From positions 3,719,534 through 3,761,617 of the forward strand of contig NZ_LWCC02000005.1 of assembly GCF_001642695.1 (NCBI RefSeq): a stretch of 42,084 nucleotides of DNA, given 5' to 3'. Each line of letters begins with the position of its first letter. Position 1 is the stretch's first letter. The notes under the pieces are model-generated. The model was not told where the DNA came from. It saw only the letters and a list, made by a program, of their open reading frames with translations, and did not search any database. This document shows positions 26,500-34,823 of the stretch, in pieces. Both the position numbers and the translations under genes were made by a program. This stretch comes from Streptomyces chilikensis. Its GTDB lineage: Bacteria; Actinomycetota; Actinomycetes; Streptomycetales; Streptomycetaceae.

Positions 26500-27264
26500 A
26501 TGGCAACGCTTGAAATCCGAGACCTGCACGTCACCGTCGAGGCCGACAACGCCACGAAGGAGATCCTCAAGGGCGTCGACCTCACCGTGAAGCAGGGCGA
26601 GACGCACGCCATCATGGGCCCCAACGGCTCCGGCAAGTCGACTCTCGCCTACTCCCTGGCGGGTCACCCGAAGTACACGATCACCGGCGGCACCGTCACC
26701 CTCGACGGCGAGGACGTCATCGAGATGTCCGTCGACGAGCGCGCCCGCGCCGGCCTCTTCCTCGCCATGCAGTACCCGGTCGAGGTCCCCGGCGTCTCGG
26801 TGTCGAACTTCCTGCGCACCTCCGCCACCGCGATCCGCGGCGAGGCCCCCAAGCTGCGCACCTGGGTGAAGGAGGTCAAGGAGGCCATGGAGCGCCTCAA
26901 CATGGACCCCGCCTTCGCCGAGCGCAACGTCAACGAGGGCTTCTCCGGCGGTGAGAAGAAGCGCCACGAGATCCTCCAGCTCGAGCTGCTCAAGCCGAAG
27001 ATCGCGATCCTCGACGAGACCGACTCCGGCCTCGACGTCGACGCCCTGCGGGTCGTCTCCGAGGGCGTCAACCGCGTCCGCGAGAGCGGCGAGGTCGGCA
27101 CCCTGCTGATCACGCACTACACGCGCATCCTGCGCTACATCAAGCCCGACCACGTCCACGTCTTCGCGGGCGGCCGCATCGTCGAGTCCGGCGGTCCGGA
27201 GCTGGCCGACAAGCTGGAGAACGAGGGCTACGAGGCGTACACGAAGGGCGGCGCTTCCGAGTGA
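26500..27264 (+). CDS. sufC: Fe-S assembly ATPase SufC
   Basis: 254 residues. ABC-type ATPase driving SufBC2D. Walker A GPNGSGKST (40-48, K46), SufC-specific Q-loop region LAMQYPVEVPGVS (88-100), signature FSGGEKKR (148-155), Walker B IAILDETDSGLD with E173, and the H-loop LLITHYTRIL. GAGG five to six bases before the ATG. The stop overlaps the GTG of sufS (GTGA, 27261-27264). Confidence 0.98.
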   Translation: MATLEIRDLHVTVEADNATKEILKGVDLTVKQGETHAIMGPNGSGKSTLAYSLAGHPKYTITGGTVTLDGEDVIEMSVDERARAGLFLAMQYPVEVPGVSVSNFLRTSATAIRGEAPKLRTWVKEVKEAMERLNMDPAFAERNVNEGFSGGEKKRHEILQLELLKPKIAILDETDSGLDVDALRVVSEGVNRVRESGEVGTLLITHYTRILRYIKPDHVHVFAGGRIVESGGPELADKLENEGYEAYTKGGASE

Positions 27265-28520
27265 CACAGCTGCCGGGCCTCCTCGACGACCTTGAGGCGA
27301 TCCGCAAGGACTTCCCCATCCTGGACCGCGAGGTCCACGACGGCCGGAAGATCGTGTACCTGGACAACGCGGCGACGTCGCAGAAGCCGCGCCAGGTGCT
27401 CGACGCCCTCAGCGCCTACTACGAGCGCCACAACGCCAATGTCCACCGCGGGGTGCACGTGCTCGCCGAGGAGGCCACGGCGCTGTACGAAGGCGCGCGC
27501 GACAAGGTGGCGGCGTTCGTCAACGCCCCGAGTCGCGACGAGGTGATCTTCACCAAGAACGCCTCCGAGTCCCTGAACCTCGTCGCCAACATGCTCGGCT
27601 GGGCCGACGAGCCCTACCGGGTGGACAGCGACACCGAGATCGTCATCACGGAGATGGAGCACCACTCCAACATCGTGCCGTGGCAGCTGCTGGCGCAGCG
27701 CACGGGCGCGAAGCTGAAGTGGTTCGGCCTCACCGACGACGGCCGCCTCGACCTGTCGAACATCGACGAGGTCATCACCGAGAAGACGAAGATCGTCTCC
27801 TTCGTGCTGATCTCCAACATCCTCGGCACCCACAACCCGGTCGAGGAGATCGTCCGCCGGGCCCAGGAGGTCGGCGCGCTGGTCTGCGTCGACGCCTCCC
27901 AGGCCGCGCCGCACATGCCGCTGGACGTGCAGGCGCTGGGCGCCGACTTCGTGGCCTTCACCGGCCACAAGATGTGCGCCCCCACCGGCATCGGCGTGCT
28001 CTGGGGCCGCCAGGAGCTCCTGGAGGACCTGCCCCCGTTCCTCGGCGGCGGCGAGATGATCGAGACGGTGTCCATGCACTCCTCGACCTACGCCCCGGCG
28101 CCCCACAAGTTCGAGGCGGGCACGCCGCCGATCGCCCAGGCGGTCGGCCTCGGCGCGGCGATCGACTACCTGTCGAACATCGGCATGGAGAAGATCCACG
28201 CGCACGAGCAGGCGATCACCGAGTACGCGGTCAAGCGCCTGATCGAGGTCCCCGACCTGCGGATCATCGGCCCGGCCACGGCCGAGGACCGCGGCGCGGC
28301 GATCTCCTTCACGCTCGGCGACATCCACCCGCACGACGTGGGCCAGGTCCTCGACGAGCAGGGCATCGCCGTCCGGGTCGGCCATCACTGTGCCCGCCCC
28401 GTCTGCCTGCGGTACGGAATTCCCGCGACCACGCGAGCGTCGTTCTATCTGTACTCCACGCCGGCCGAGGTCGACGCCCTGGTCGACGGCCTGGAGCACG
28501 TTCGGAACTTCTTCGGCTGA
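27261..28520 (+). CDS. sufS: Cysteine desulfurase SufS
   Basis: 419 residues, class II cysteine desulfurase. Frees persulfide sulfur from L-cysteine for SufU. YLDNAATSQKP near the N-terminus, TEMEHHSNIVPWQ, the pyridoxal-phosphate lysine K237 in FTGHKMCAPTGIGVLWG and the catalytic C377 in RVGHHCARPVC. The short loop around C377 marks the SufS type that needs SufU. GTG start coupled to sufC. Confidence 0.98.
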   Translation: MTQLPGLLDDLEAIRKDFPILDREVHDGRKIVYLDNAATSQKPRQVLDALSAYYERHNANVHRGVHVLAEEATALYEGARDKVAAFVNAPSRDEVIFTKNASESLNLVANMLGWADEPYRVDSDTEIVITEMEHHSNIVPWQLLAQRTGAKLKWFGLTDDGRLDLSNIDEVITEKTKIVSFVLISNILGTHNPVEEIVRRAQEVGALVCVDASQAAPHMPLDVQALGADFVAFTGHKMCAPTGIGVLWGRQELLEDLPPFLGGGEMIETVSMHSSTYAPAPHKFEAGTPPIAQAVGLGAAIDYLSNIGMEKIHAHEQAITEYAVKRLIEVPDLRIIGPATAEDRGAAISFTLGDIHPHDVGQVLDEQGIAVRVGHHCARPVCLRYGIPATTRASFYLYSTPAEVDALVDGLEHVRNFFG

Positions 28521-28537
28521 GAGGACGCGGCGGAGCC

Positions 28538-28999
28538 GTGAAGCTGGATTCGATGTACCAGGACGTCATCCTGGACCACTACAAGAACCCGCACGGGCGT
28601 GGTCTGCGCGACGGCGACGCCGAGGTGCACCACGTCAACCCCACCTGTGGCGACGAGATCACCCTGCGCGTGAAGTACGACGGCACGACGGTCACCGACG
28701 TGTCGTACGAGGGACAGGGCTGCTCCATCAGCCAGGCCTCCGCCTCCGTGCTCAACGAGCTGCTGGTCGGCAAGGAGCTGGACGAGGCGCGCAGGATCCA
28801 GGAGACCTTCCTGGAGCTGATGCAGTCCAAGGGGAAGATCGAGCCGGACGACGCCATGGAGGAGGTGCTGGAGGACGCGGTGGCGTTCGCCGGCGTCTCC
28901 AAGTACCCGGCCCGGGTGAAGTGCGCCCTGCTGAGCTGGATGGCCTGGAAGGACGCGACCGCGCAGGCGCTGGACGCCGGCGAGAAGGAGACGGCATGA
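28538..28999 (+). CDS. sufU: SufU sulfur-transfer protein
   Basis: 153 residues. Zinc-bound IscU-like protein that takes sulfur from SufS. The three zinc cysteines and Asp are in NPTCGDEI, GQGCSISQAS and RVKCALLSW, and the insertion typical of SufU over IscU is present between them. GTG 28538 gives the conserved MKLDSMYQDVILDHY start; ATG 28553 is less likely. 17 bases after sufS; stop overlaps the next ATG (28996-28999). Confidence 0.96.
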   Translation: MKLDSMYQDVILDHYKNPHGRGLRDGDAEVHHVNPTCGDEITLRVKYDGTTVTDVSYEGQGCSISQASASVLNELLVGKELDEARRIQETFLELMQSKGKIEPDDAMEEVLEDAVAFAGVSKYPARVKCALLSWMAWKDATAQALDAGEKETA

Positions 29000-29328
29000 G
29001 CGAGACCGTTGAGATGAAGCCCGCCTCGGAGGAGGAGCTTCGCGAGGCCCTGATGGACGTCGTCGACCCCGAGCTGGGCATCGACGTGGTCAACCTGGGC
29101 CTGATCTACGGCATCCACGTCGACGACGCGAACATCGCCACCGTCGACATGACGCTGACCTCGGCGGCCTGCCCGCTGACCGACGTGATCGAGGACCAGG
29201 CCAAGTCCGCCACCGAGGGGCTGGTCCAGGAGCTGCGGATCAACTGGGTCTGGATGCCGCCGTGGGGCCCGGACAAGATCACCGACGACGGCCGCGAGCA
29301 GCTGCGGGCGCTCGGCTTCAACGTCTGA
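28996..29328 (+). CDS. SufT-like MIP18/DUF59 Fe-S assembly protein
   Basis: 110 residues, single DUF59 domain. LREALMDVVDPELGIDVVNLGLIYGI, MTLTSAACPLTDVIEDQAK and VWMPPWGPDKITDDGREQLRALGF are the conserved blocks, with the reactive Cys in AACPL. Such proteins help Fe-S cluster maturation; in suf operons the gene is often called sufT. Last gene of the operon, coupled to sufU and followed by a strong terminator. Confidence 0.95.
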   Translation: MSETVEMKPASEEELREALMDVVDPELGIDVVNLGLIYGIHVDDANIATVDMTLTSAACPLTDVIEDQAKSATEGLVQELRINWVWMPPWGPDKITDDGREQLRALGFNV

Positions 29329-29351
29329 CCTCCCTGCCGACGGGACGGGCC

Positions 29352-29407
29352 ACGGCCTCCCCCGTCCGCCGTTCCCCCCGAGGGACCCGGCGGACGGGGG
29401 AGGCCGT
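29352..29407. terminator. Terminator after the suf operon
   Basis: A perfect 20-bp stem (29352-29371 and 29388-29407) with a 16-base loop, 23 bases past the last suf stop and 24 bases from the stop of the convergent DUF2200 gene, so it can serve both. Confidence 0.93.
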
Positions 29408-29431
29408 CGTCGTGCCGGGAGGCCGGCGCGG

Positions 29432-29791
29432 TCAGTCGGTGGTGCCGCGCAGGACGGAGGCCATCTTCCTGCCGCGGGCCAGCTCGTCGACCAGCTTGTC
29501 CATCCAGCGGATCCGCCGCATCAGCGGGTCCTCGATCTCCTCGACGCGGTGGCCGCAGATCACGCCGGTGATCAGGGAGGCGTTCGGGTTCATCGCGGGG
29601 GCGTCGGCGAAGAACGTCTCCAGGTCGACCCCGTCGGCGACGGCCCGTTCCAGGGCCGCGGTGTCGTAGCCGGTGAGCCAGGTGATGACCTGGTGGAGCT
29701 CCTCCTCGGTCCGGCCCTTCCTCTCCACCTTGGTCACGTAGTGCGGGTAGACGGCGCCGAAGGCCATGCGCCGGATCCGGTCGGTGGCCAC
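29432..29791 (-). CDS. DUF2200 family protein
   Basis: 119 residues. The sequence VYPHYVTKVERKGRTEEELHQVITWLTGYD, then VDLETFFADAPAMNPNASLITGVICGHRVEEIEDPLMRRIRWMDKLVDELARGRKM, matches the uncharacterised DUF2200 family along its full length. Function unknown; no membrane segment, one Cys. GTG start at 29791 with GGGGAG six bases upstream. 56 bases downstream of the HxlR-peroxiredoxin fusion gene, same strand, so it could be co-transcribed with it. Confidence 0.85.
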   Translation of the reverse strand: MATDRIRRMAFGAVYPHYVTKVERKGRTEEELHQVITWLTGYDTAALERAVADGVDLETFFADAPAMNPNASLITGVICGHRVEEIEDPLMRRIRWMDKLVDELARGRKMASVLRGTTD

Positions 29792-29847
29792 CCTGTGCTC
29801 CCCTCGTCCTCGGTCGGCCCACTGTAGTGCGGCGGCGGCCGGAGCAC

Positions 29848-30726
29848 TCACCCGGCGGCGCGGACGGCCCGCAGCGACTCCGCCACGCCCGCCGCCACGT
29901 CGGTGACCGGGTACAGGACCTGGCGGACGGTGCGGTCGCGGTCGATCACCAGGGTCAGGCGCTTGAGGCGGCTCACGCCGCCCGCCCGGAAGGTGGGCAG
30001 GCGCAGCGCGGCGGCCAGGACCAGGTCCGCGTCCGACAGGAGCGGGAAGCGGAGCCGTTCCGCGTCGGCGAACGCGCGCTGCTCGTCCGGGCGCTGGGTG
30101 GAGACGCCGTGCACGGTGGCGCCCGCCGCGGTGAACTCCGCGAGGCCGTCGCGGTAGGTGCAGGACTCCAGGGTGCAGCCCGGCGCGCCCGGGATGTCCG
30201 CCCAGCCGGGGGGACGGGCGTCCTCGCGGGCGTAGGCGCCGGGGAAGCAGTACAGGACCGTGAACGGGGTGTCGGGGGAGACCGGGTCGCGGGGCGCGCC
30301 GTCCAGGTCGGTCAGGGTCAGCGGCGGCACCCGGGTGCCCGTCAGGGCCCGCACGCGCTCCGCCTCCGCGGACGCCCCGGCCGTGGTCGCCGTGGTCTCC
30401 CCCTCCCCCAGGAGCCAGGTGTCCCCCCAGTCCTGGAGCGCGATCAGCACGGGCAGCAGGGCGCGTCCGCGCGGCGTCAGCCGGTACTCGTGGCGCACCG
30501 GCCGCTCCTGGTACGGCTCCCGGGAGAGCACGCCGGCGTCCACCAGCAGCCGCAGCCGCTCGGCCAGCACCTTGCGGGACACGCCGAGCTCGCGCTGCAG
30601 CTCCTCGAAGCGGTGCAGGCCGCGGGCGGTGTCCCGCACGATCAGCAGCGTCCACCAGTCGCCGACCACCTCCAGGGACTGCGCGATGGCGCAGGAGGCG
30701 TCGTGGAGGCTGGTGCGCTGGGCCAT
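29848..30726 (-). CDS. HxlR-family regulator fused to a peroxiredoxin domain
   Basis: 292 residues in two domains. Residues about 5-106 are a winged-helix HxlR/DUF24 regulator (CAIAQSLEVVGDWWTLLIVRD, FEELQRELGVSRKVLAERLR, YRLTPRGRALLPVL) with a Cys at position 12, where redox-sensing relatives carry theirs. After a Thr/Ala/Glu linker, residues about 132-290 are an AhpC/TSA BCP-like peroxiredoxin: VPPLTLTDLDG, VLYCFPGAY, and the C184-x4-C189 pair in IPGAPGCTLESCTYRD, then LRFPLLSDADL and LTLVIDRD. One frame with no stop or shift, so a true fusion. Inferred role: a peroxide or thiol sensor that controls the divergent exporter. ATG at 30726; weak ribosome site. Confidence 0.88.
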   Translation of the reverse strand: MAQRTSLHDASCAIAQSLEVVGDWWTLLIVRDTARGLHRFEELQRELGVSRKVLAERLRLLVDAGVLSREPYQERPVRHEYRLTPRGRALLPVLIALQDWGDTWLLGEGETTATTAGASAEAERVRALTGTRVPPLTLTDLDGAPRDPVSPDTPFTVLYCFPGAYAREDARPPGWADIPGAPGCTLESCTYRDGLAEFTAAGATVHGVSTQRPDEQRAFADAERLRFPLLSDADLVLAAALRLPTFRAGGVSRLKRLTLVIDRDRTVRQVLYPVTDVAAGVAESLRAVRAAG

Positions 30727-30791
30727 GGCCGGACTCGCTTCGTCGGAGGGTGGGTGCGGGGGCGCCGGGGACGGGCCGGGGGACCGACGTG

Positions 30792-30820
30792 TTGACCCGG
30801 GACAGCCATGCTGACATAGT
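30792..30820 (+). promoter_or_regulatory. Promoter of the MFS exporter
   Basis: TTGACC (30792-30797), 17-base spacer, CATAGT (30815-30820). The -35 is a perfect main sigma factor match and the -10 has the key A and T. The operator begins at its last bases. Confidence 0.6.
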
Positions 30821-30841
30821 CCGTTCCCAAAAGGAACGGAC
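30819..30841. promoter_or_regulatory. Palindromic operator in the fusion/MFS divergent region
   Basis: Perfect arms GTCCGTTCC and GGAACGGAC separated by CAAAA. It covers the -10 end and the start point of the MFS promoter, a classical repression geometry. HxlR proteins bind such dyads; the fusion protein is the obvious candidate. Confidence 0.65.
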
Positions 30842-30910
30842 CTGTCGGCGGCGGATCCGCCGGCGGTCCGGGGGCGGGTCCGGGGGCGGGTCCGGGGCGG
30901 GAGGAACGGG

Positions 30911-32107
30911 ATGCGCGGGCTGCGGGAACTGCCGGGAGCGGTGTGGCTGCTGGCGGTGGGCGTCTTCGTCAACGCCTTCGCCGGCTTCGTCTTCGTCTTC
31001 GTCTTCCTGTACCTGACCGGACCGCGCGGGATCGAGGCCGGCGGGGCGGGGCTGGTCATGGGAGCGGCGGGCCTCGGCCTGATGGCCGGCAACTTCACCG
31101 GCGGCTGGTTCGGCGACCGGTACGGCCACCGGCGGACGCTGCTGGCGGCGGCGGCCTGCGGGGGCGTGCTGCTCGCCTCCGTCCCGGTGCTGCCCACGCC
31201 CCTGCTGGCGGGGCTGCTGCCGCTCGCCCAGTACGCGCTGGGCGTGGTGCGGGTGGCCAACTCCGCGCTGGTGGCGGTCACCGTCCCGGAGGGGGCGCGG
31301 CGGCAGGCGTTCGCCGTGATCCGCAGCGCCGCCAACGGCGGGTTCGCGGTGGGGCCGCCGCTGGGGGCGCTCATCGCCACCCGGGCGTCGTACGACTGGC
31401 TGTTCCTCGCGGACGGCCTGGGCACACTTTTCTTCGCGGCGTGGACCGCCCGGGTCGTGCCGGCGCGGGGAGCGGGGCGGCGGCGGGAGGAGCGTGCCGG
31501 CGCGCCCCTGTGGCGCGAGCTGAGGGCACGCCCCGCCGTGCTGGTGCTGCTGGCCGGGATCCTGCTGGTGGACGTCACCTACCGGCAGCTCTACACCACC
31601 TTCCCGCTGCACCTGGCGGACCAGGGACTCGGCACGCAGGTCTACGGCTGGCTCGTCGCCGTCAACGGCGCGATGATCGTCTGCCTGGAACTCCCGGTGG
31701 CGCTGGCCCTGCGGAACCGGCCGGCGCTGCTGATCGTCGCCGGCGGACTGGCGCTGGTGGGCACGGGCTACGCGGCCCTCGCGACCGGGAGCGGCCTGGC
31801 GGTGGCGGCGCTCATGATGGTCCTGCTCACCGCCGGGGAGATCCTCTACAAGACCACCGCCACCGCCTACGTGGCGGACGAGTCGCCGGAGCACGCCGTC
31901 GGACGCTTCCAGAGCCTGTACGCGGGCGTCTCCATCAGCGGCACGGTGCTCGCCGCGCCACTGGGCGGCGCGCTGTACGAGGCGGCGCCGGGGGCGCTGT
32001 GGCCGGCCTGCGCCTGCGCGGCGCTGGGCGCGGCGGCCGCGGTCCTCTGCGCACACCGGCTCGCCCGGCGGGGCGGGGGAGTGCCTTCCCCCGTCCCCGC
32101 CGGGTGA
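30911..32107 (+). CDS. MFS efflux transporter
   Basis: 398 residues with about 12 membrane helices. The loop 2-3 motif A GGWFGDRYGHRRTLL (about 59-73) and a repeat-like RTSYDWLFLADGLG region place it in the drug/H+ antiporter group of the major facilitator superfamily. ATG after GGGAGG. Divergent from the HxlR-peroxiredoxin gene, its probable regulator. Substrate unknown; electrophiles, quinones or redox-active compounds would fit the sensor, by inference. Ends six bases from the convergent membrane-protein stop. Confidence 0.9.
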   Translation: MRGLRELPGAVWLLAVGVFVNAFAGFVFVFVFLYLTGPRGIEAGGAGLVMGAAGLGLMAGNFTGGWFGDRYGHRRTLLAAAACGGVLLASVPVLPTPLLAGLLPLAQYALGVVRVANSALVAVTVPEGARRQAFAVIRSAANGGFAVGPPLGALIATRASYDWLFLADGLGTLFFAAWTARVVPARGAGRRREERAGAPLWRELRARPAVLVLLAGILLVDVTYRQLYTTFPLHLADQGLGTQVYGWLVAVNGAMIVCLELPVALALRNRPALLIVAGGLALVGTGYAALATGSGLAVAALMMVLLTAGEILYKTTATAYVADESPEHAVGRFQSLYAGVSISGTVLAAPLGGALYEAAPGALWPACACAALGAAAAVLCAHRLARRGGGVPSPVPAG

Positions 32108-32113
32108 CCCCGC

Positions 32114-33307
32114 TCAGGCGGGAGGGGCGGGAGGCGTCGGCGGGGCTGGAGGCGCGGGCGGTGCGGGGGGCTCGGGAGACGTCGGCGGTGCGGGAGGCGC
32201 CGACGGCGGCGCGGCGTACCCGGGAGGCGCGGCGTACCCGGGATGCGCGGGCGGAGGCGGCGGGGCCGCCTGCGGGCCGGCCGCGGCCAGCAGGGTCTCG
32301 GCGAAGTTCTCCCGGCGGATGCGCTGGTCCACGTAGAGCAGGCCGACGGTGTTCATGGACAGGGTGAAGGTCAGGCACTCGACGACGAGGACCACCAGGG
32401 CCAGGACGAGGAGCAGGACCACCGCGGCGATCCCCAGGGCGGGCGCGGCGTCCGGGGAGTCGACCGAGGAGGCGAAGGTGGGGATCATGCCGATCACCCC
32501 GACCAGCACGCAGATCATCATCGCCAGGTACGCGATGCCGTAGGCGATGATGCCCATCAGGTAGGAGATGCCGAAGATCCGCCACCAGTCGCCCTTCACC
32601 AGGGCCGCCGAGCGGCGCAGGGAGGCCACCGGTCCCAGGCCCTCCAGGACGGTGATCACCGGTGCGAACACGAGGCGGTAGGACACCCAGACCGCGCCCA
32701 CCAGCGCCGCGCAGGCCAGCAGGACGCCCAGGACGGCGAGCGTGACCCCGCCGGCGCCCCCGAGGTGGGCCCCGCCCGCGACGCCGGCCATGCCGAGGCC
32801 CATCACGACGAGGAACGGCAGCGCCACGCACGCGGTCAGCAGCAGCGTGCCCAGCATCCGCAGGGTCCTGGGGCCGGCCTGCTCCCAGAGCGCCGACCAG
32901 GTCACCCTGCGGCCCACCACGGTCTCCCGCAGCGCGACCATGGAGGCCACCATGCCGAGCAGGAGGACGAGCACCAGCCCGAACGTCATCCCGAAGGGGG
33001 CGAACACCGCCAGGAGCGGAGGGGACGCGTCCTCGACGTCGAGGCCGCCGTCGACGAGGACGAGCACGGGGAGCAGGAACACGAGCCCGGCGGCGAGCGT
33101 GACCAGCAGGTAGAACCCCAGCAGCGGCAGCCAGGACCGGCCGAGCGCCAGGAACGACCCCTTGATGATGTCGCCCACGCCGAGCGGGCGCAGCGGGACC
33201 ACCCCCGGCTGCGGGGCCCAGACCCTCGTCCCGTGGTACGGGTGGGGCGGCTGCTGCGGCGATCCGTACGGCGGAGGCCCGTACGGCGGTGGCTGGTTGT
33301 ACGACAT
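32114..33307 (-). CDS. Proline-rich multi-pass membrane protein (GPDPase membrane-domain-like)
   Basis: 397 residues. A Pro/Tyr/Gly-rich cytoplasmic N-terminus (PPPYGPPPYGSPQQPPHPY, to about 30) precedes a core with six hydrophobic segments (about 60-330) and the charged loops ALRETVVGRRVTWSALW and ASLRRSAALVKGDWWRIFG. This layout is that of the glycerophosphoryl diester phosphodiesterase membrane-domain/DUF7847-like proteins of actinobacteria, which lack the catalytic domain. The C-terminal 50 residues are PPAPP-type repeats. ATG 33307 with GGGAG ten bases upstream; the longer frame reaches into an operator-like palindrome. Function unknown. Confidence 0.8.
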   Translation of the reverse strand: MSYNQPPPYGPPPYGSPQQPPHPYHGTRVWAPQPGVVPLRPLGVGDIIKGSFLALGRSWLPLLGFYLLVTLAAGLVFLLPVLVLVDGGLDVEDASPPLLAVFAPFGMTFGLVLVLLLGMVASMVALRETVVGRRVTWSALWEQAGPRTLRMLGTLLLTACVALPFLVVMGLGMAGVAGGAHLGGAGGVTLAVLGVLLACAALVGAVWVSYRLVFAPVITVLEGLGPVASLRRSAALVKGDWWRIFGISYLMGIIAYGIAYLAMMICVLVGVIGMIPTFASSVDSPDAAPALGIAAVVLLLVLALVVLVVECLTFTLSMNTVGLLYVDQRIRRENFAETLLAAAGPQAAPPPPPAHPGYAAPPGYAAPPSAPPAPPTSPEPPAPPAPPAPPTPPAPPA

Positions 33308-33375
33308 CGTGGTGCTGCTCCCACCCCAGGGCGCCGCGGGCGGGTGACCTGCGGCGCGTGGCTTCACGTGAACAG

Positions 33376-33393
33376 GGCGAACGTTAGTTCGCC
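33376..33393. promoter_or_regulatory. Operator-like inverted repeat
   Basis: GGCGAAC-GTTA-GTTCGCC, perfect 7-bp arms, 69 bases upstream of the membrane-protein start and 142 bases upstream of dapD. It resembles TetR/MarR-type operators; no such regulator gene is adjacent. Confidence 0.5.
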
Positions 33394-33521
33394 GAATGTG
33401 CGGCGGTCATGTCAGGGACCCGGCAACGAACGGGCCGGCCGGACTGCCGGACCGCGGCGTGCGCCCCTGATGAGGACGCCGATCCGTGGACACCGGTTCG
33501 CCTGGGGCCCGCCGCTCCGGA

Positions 33522-33527
33522 TAGCGT
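33522..33527 (+). promoter_or_regulatory. -10 element for leaderless dapD mRNA
   Basis: TAGCGT ends seven bases before the dapD ATG at 33535. The intervening TTCCCCC holds no ribosome site. The predicted transcription start coincides with the start codon. Confidence 0.5.
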
Positions 33528-33534
33528 TTCCCCC

Positions 33535-34527
33535 ATGACCGACACGACTGCCACCACCCGCGCCACCGGCGCCGTCGCCGCGGGTCTCGCGACCATCGCC
33601 GCCGACGGGACCGTTCTCGACACCTGGTTCCCCGCCCCCGAGCTCGCCGACGCCCCCGGCCCGACCGGCACCGAGCGGCTCTCCGCCGAACGCGCCGTCG
33701 AACTCCTCGGCGAGGGCGCCGTGAAGGCGGCCGGCCCGGACACCCGCCGTGGCGTCGAGGTGGTCGCCGTCCGCACGGTCATCGCCTCCCTGGACGACAA
33801 GCCGGTCGACGCGCACGACGCCTACCTGCGCCTGCACCTGCTCTCCCACCGCCTGGTCAAGCCGCACGGCCAGAGCCTGGACGGCATCTTCGGCCACCTG
33901 GCCAACGTCGCCTGGACCTCGCTCGGCCCGGTCGCCGTCGACGACATCGAGAAGGTGCGCCTCAACGCCCGCGCCGAGGGCCTGCACCTCCAGGTCACCT
34001 CCATCGACAAGTTCCCGCGCATGACGGACTACGTCGTGCCCAAGGGCGTCCGCATCGCCGACGCCGACCGGGTCCGCCTCGGCGCGCACCTGGCCGAGGG
34101 CACCACCGTGATGCACGAGGGCTTCGTCAACTTCAACGCGGGCACGCTGGGCACCTCGATGGTCGAGGGCCGCATCTCCGCCGGTGTGATCGTCGGCAAC
34201 GGCTCCGACATCGGCGGCGGCGCCTCCACCATGGGCACCCTCTCCGGCGGCGGCAACGTCGTCATCTCCATCGGCGAGCGCTGCCTCGTGGGCGCCGAGG
34301 CGGGCGTGGGCATCGCCCTGGGCGACGAGTGCGTCGTCGAGGCCGGCCTCTACATCACCGCGGGCACCCGGGTCACCATGCCCGACGGCCAGGTCGTCAA
34401 GGCCCGCGAGCTGAGCGGCGCGTCCAACATCCTCTTCCGCCGCAACTCGGTCACCGGCACGGTCGAGGCCCGGCCCAACAACGCGGTCTGGGGCGGACTG
34501 AACGACGTCCTGCACAGCCACAACTGA
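33535..34527 (+). CDS. dapD: Tetrahydrodipicolinate N-succinyltransferase
   Basis: 330 residues, the longer actinobacterial DapD type. Transfers succinyl from succinyl-CoA to tetrahydrodipicolinate in the lysine/diaminopimelate pathway feeding peptidoglycan. The left-handed beta-helix begins near [54 protein letters not shown] includes the catalytic E211, and [13 protein letters not shown] and [16 protein letters not shown] close the protein. The start at 33535 is set by the conserved N-terminus and the -10 seven bases upstream; the longer frame is rejected. dapA lies 3 kb downstream on the other strand. Confidence 0.96.
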   Translation: MTDTTATTRATGAVAAGLATIAADGTVLDTWFPAPELADAPGPTGTERLSAERAVELLGEGAVKAAGPDTRRGVEVVAVRTVIASLDDKPVDAHDAYLRLHLLSHRLVKPHGQSLDGIFGHLANVAWTSLGPVAVDDIEKVRLNARAEGLHLQVTSIDKFPRMTDYVVPKGVRIADADRVRLGAHLAEGTTVMHEGFVNFNAGTLGTSMVEGRISAGVIVGNGSDIGGGASTMGTLSGGGNVVISIGERCLVGAEAGVGIALGDECVVEAGLYITAGTRVTMPDGQVVKARELSGASNILFRRNSVTGTVEARPNNAVWGGLNDVLHSHN

Positions 34528-34645
34528 CCACGGGCGGCCGTGCCCCGCGGCCGCCTCGTCGGCCAGCGGCCCGGCCTGCCACCGAGCCGTCGGCAGTCGT
34601 CGACGCCGGTCCCGGTCACCGGTCCCGCCGACCGGCGGACCCCGA

Positions 34646-34685
34646 GAAGCCCACGGCTCCGACGAGTTCGGACGCCGTGGGCTTC
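34646..34685. terminator. Terminator between dapD and the small membrane gene
   Basis: GAAGCCCACGGC (34646-34657) pairs perfectly with GCCGTGGGCTTC (34674-34685); TCCGA/TCGGA continue the stem inside. About 120 bases after dapD and 140 from the stop of the minus-strand gene. Confidence 0.8.
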
Positions 34686-34823
34686 CGCCGTCGCCGGCGG
34701 TTCGGGGCGGGAGCGCGACGATCCCCCGGGTCGGCGATCGCCACCGCCGGCGACGGACACGCGGGACAGCGAGGTCGCACCGGGGACGAGTCGCCTGCTG
34801 CCCAGGTCCTGGAGGCCGTCCCG

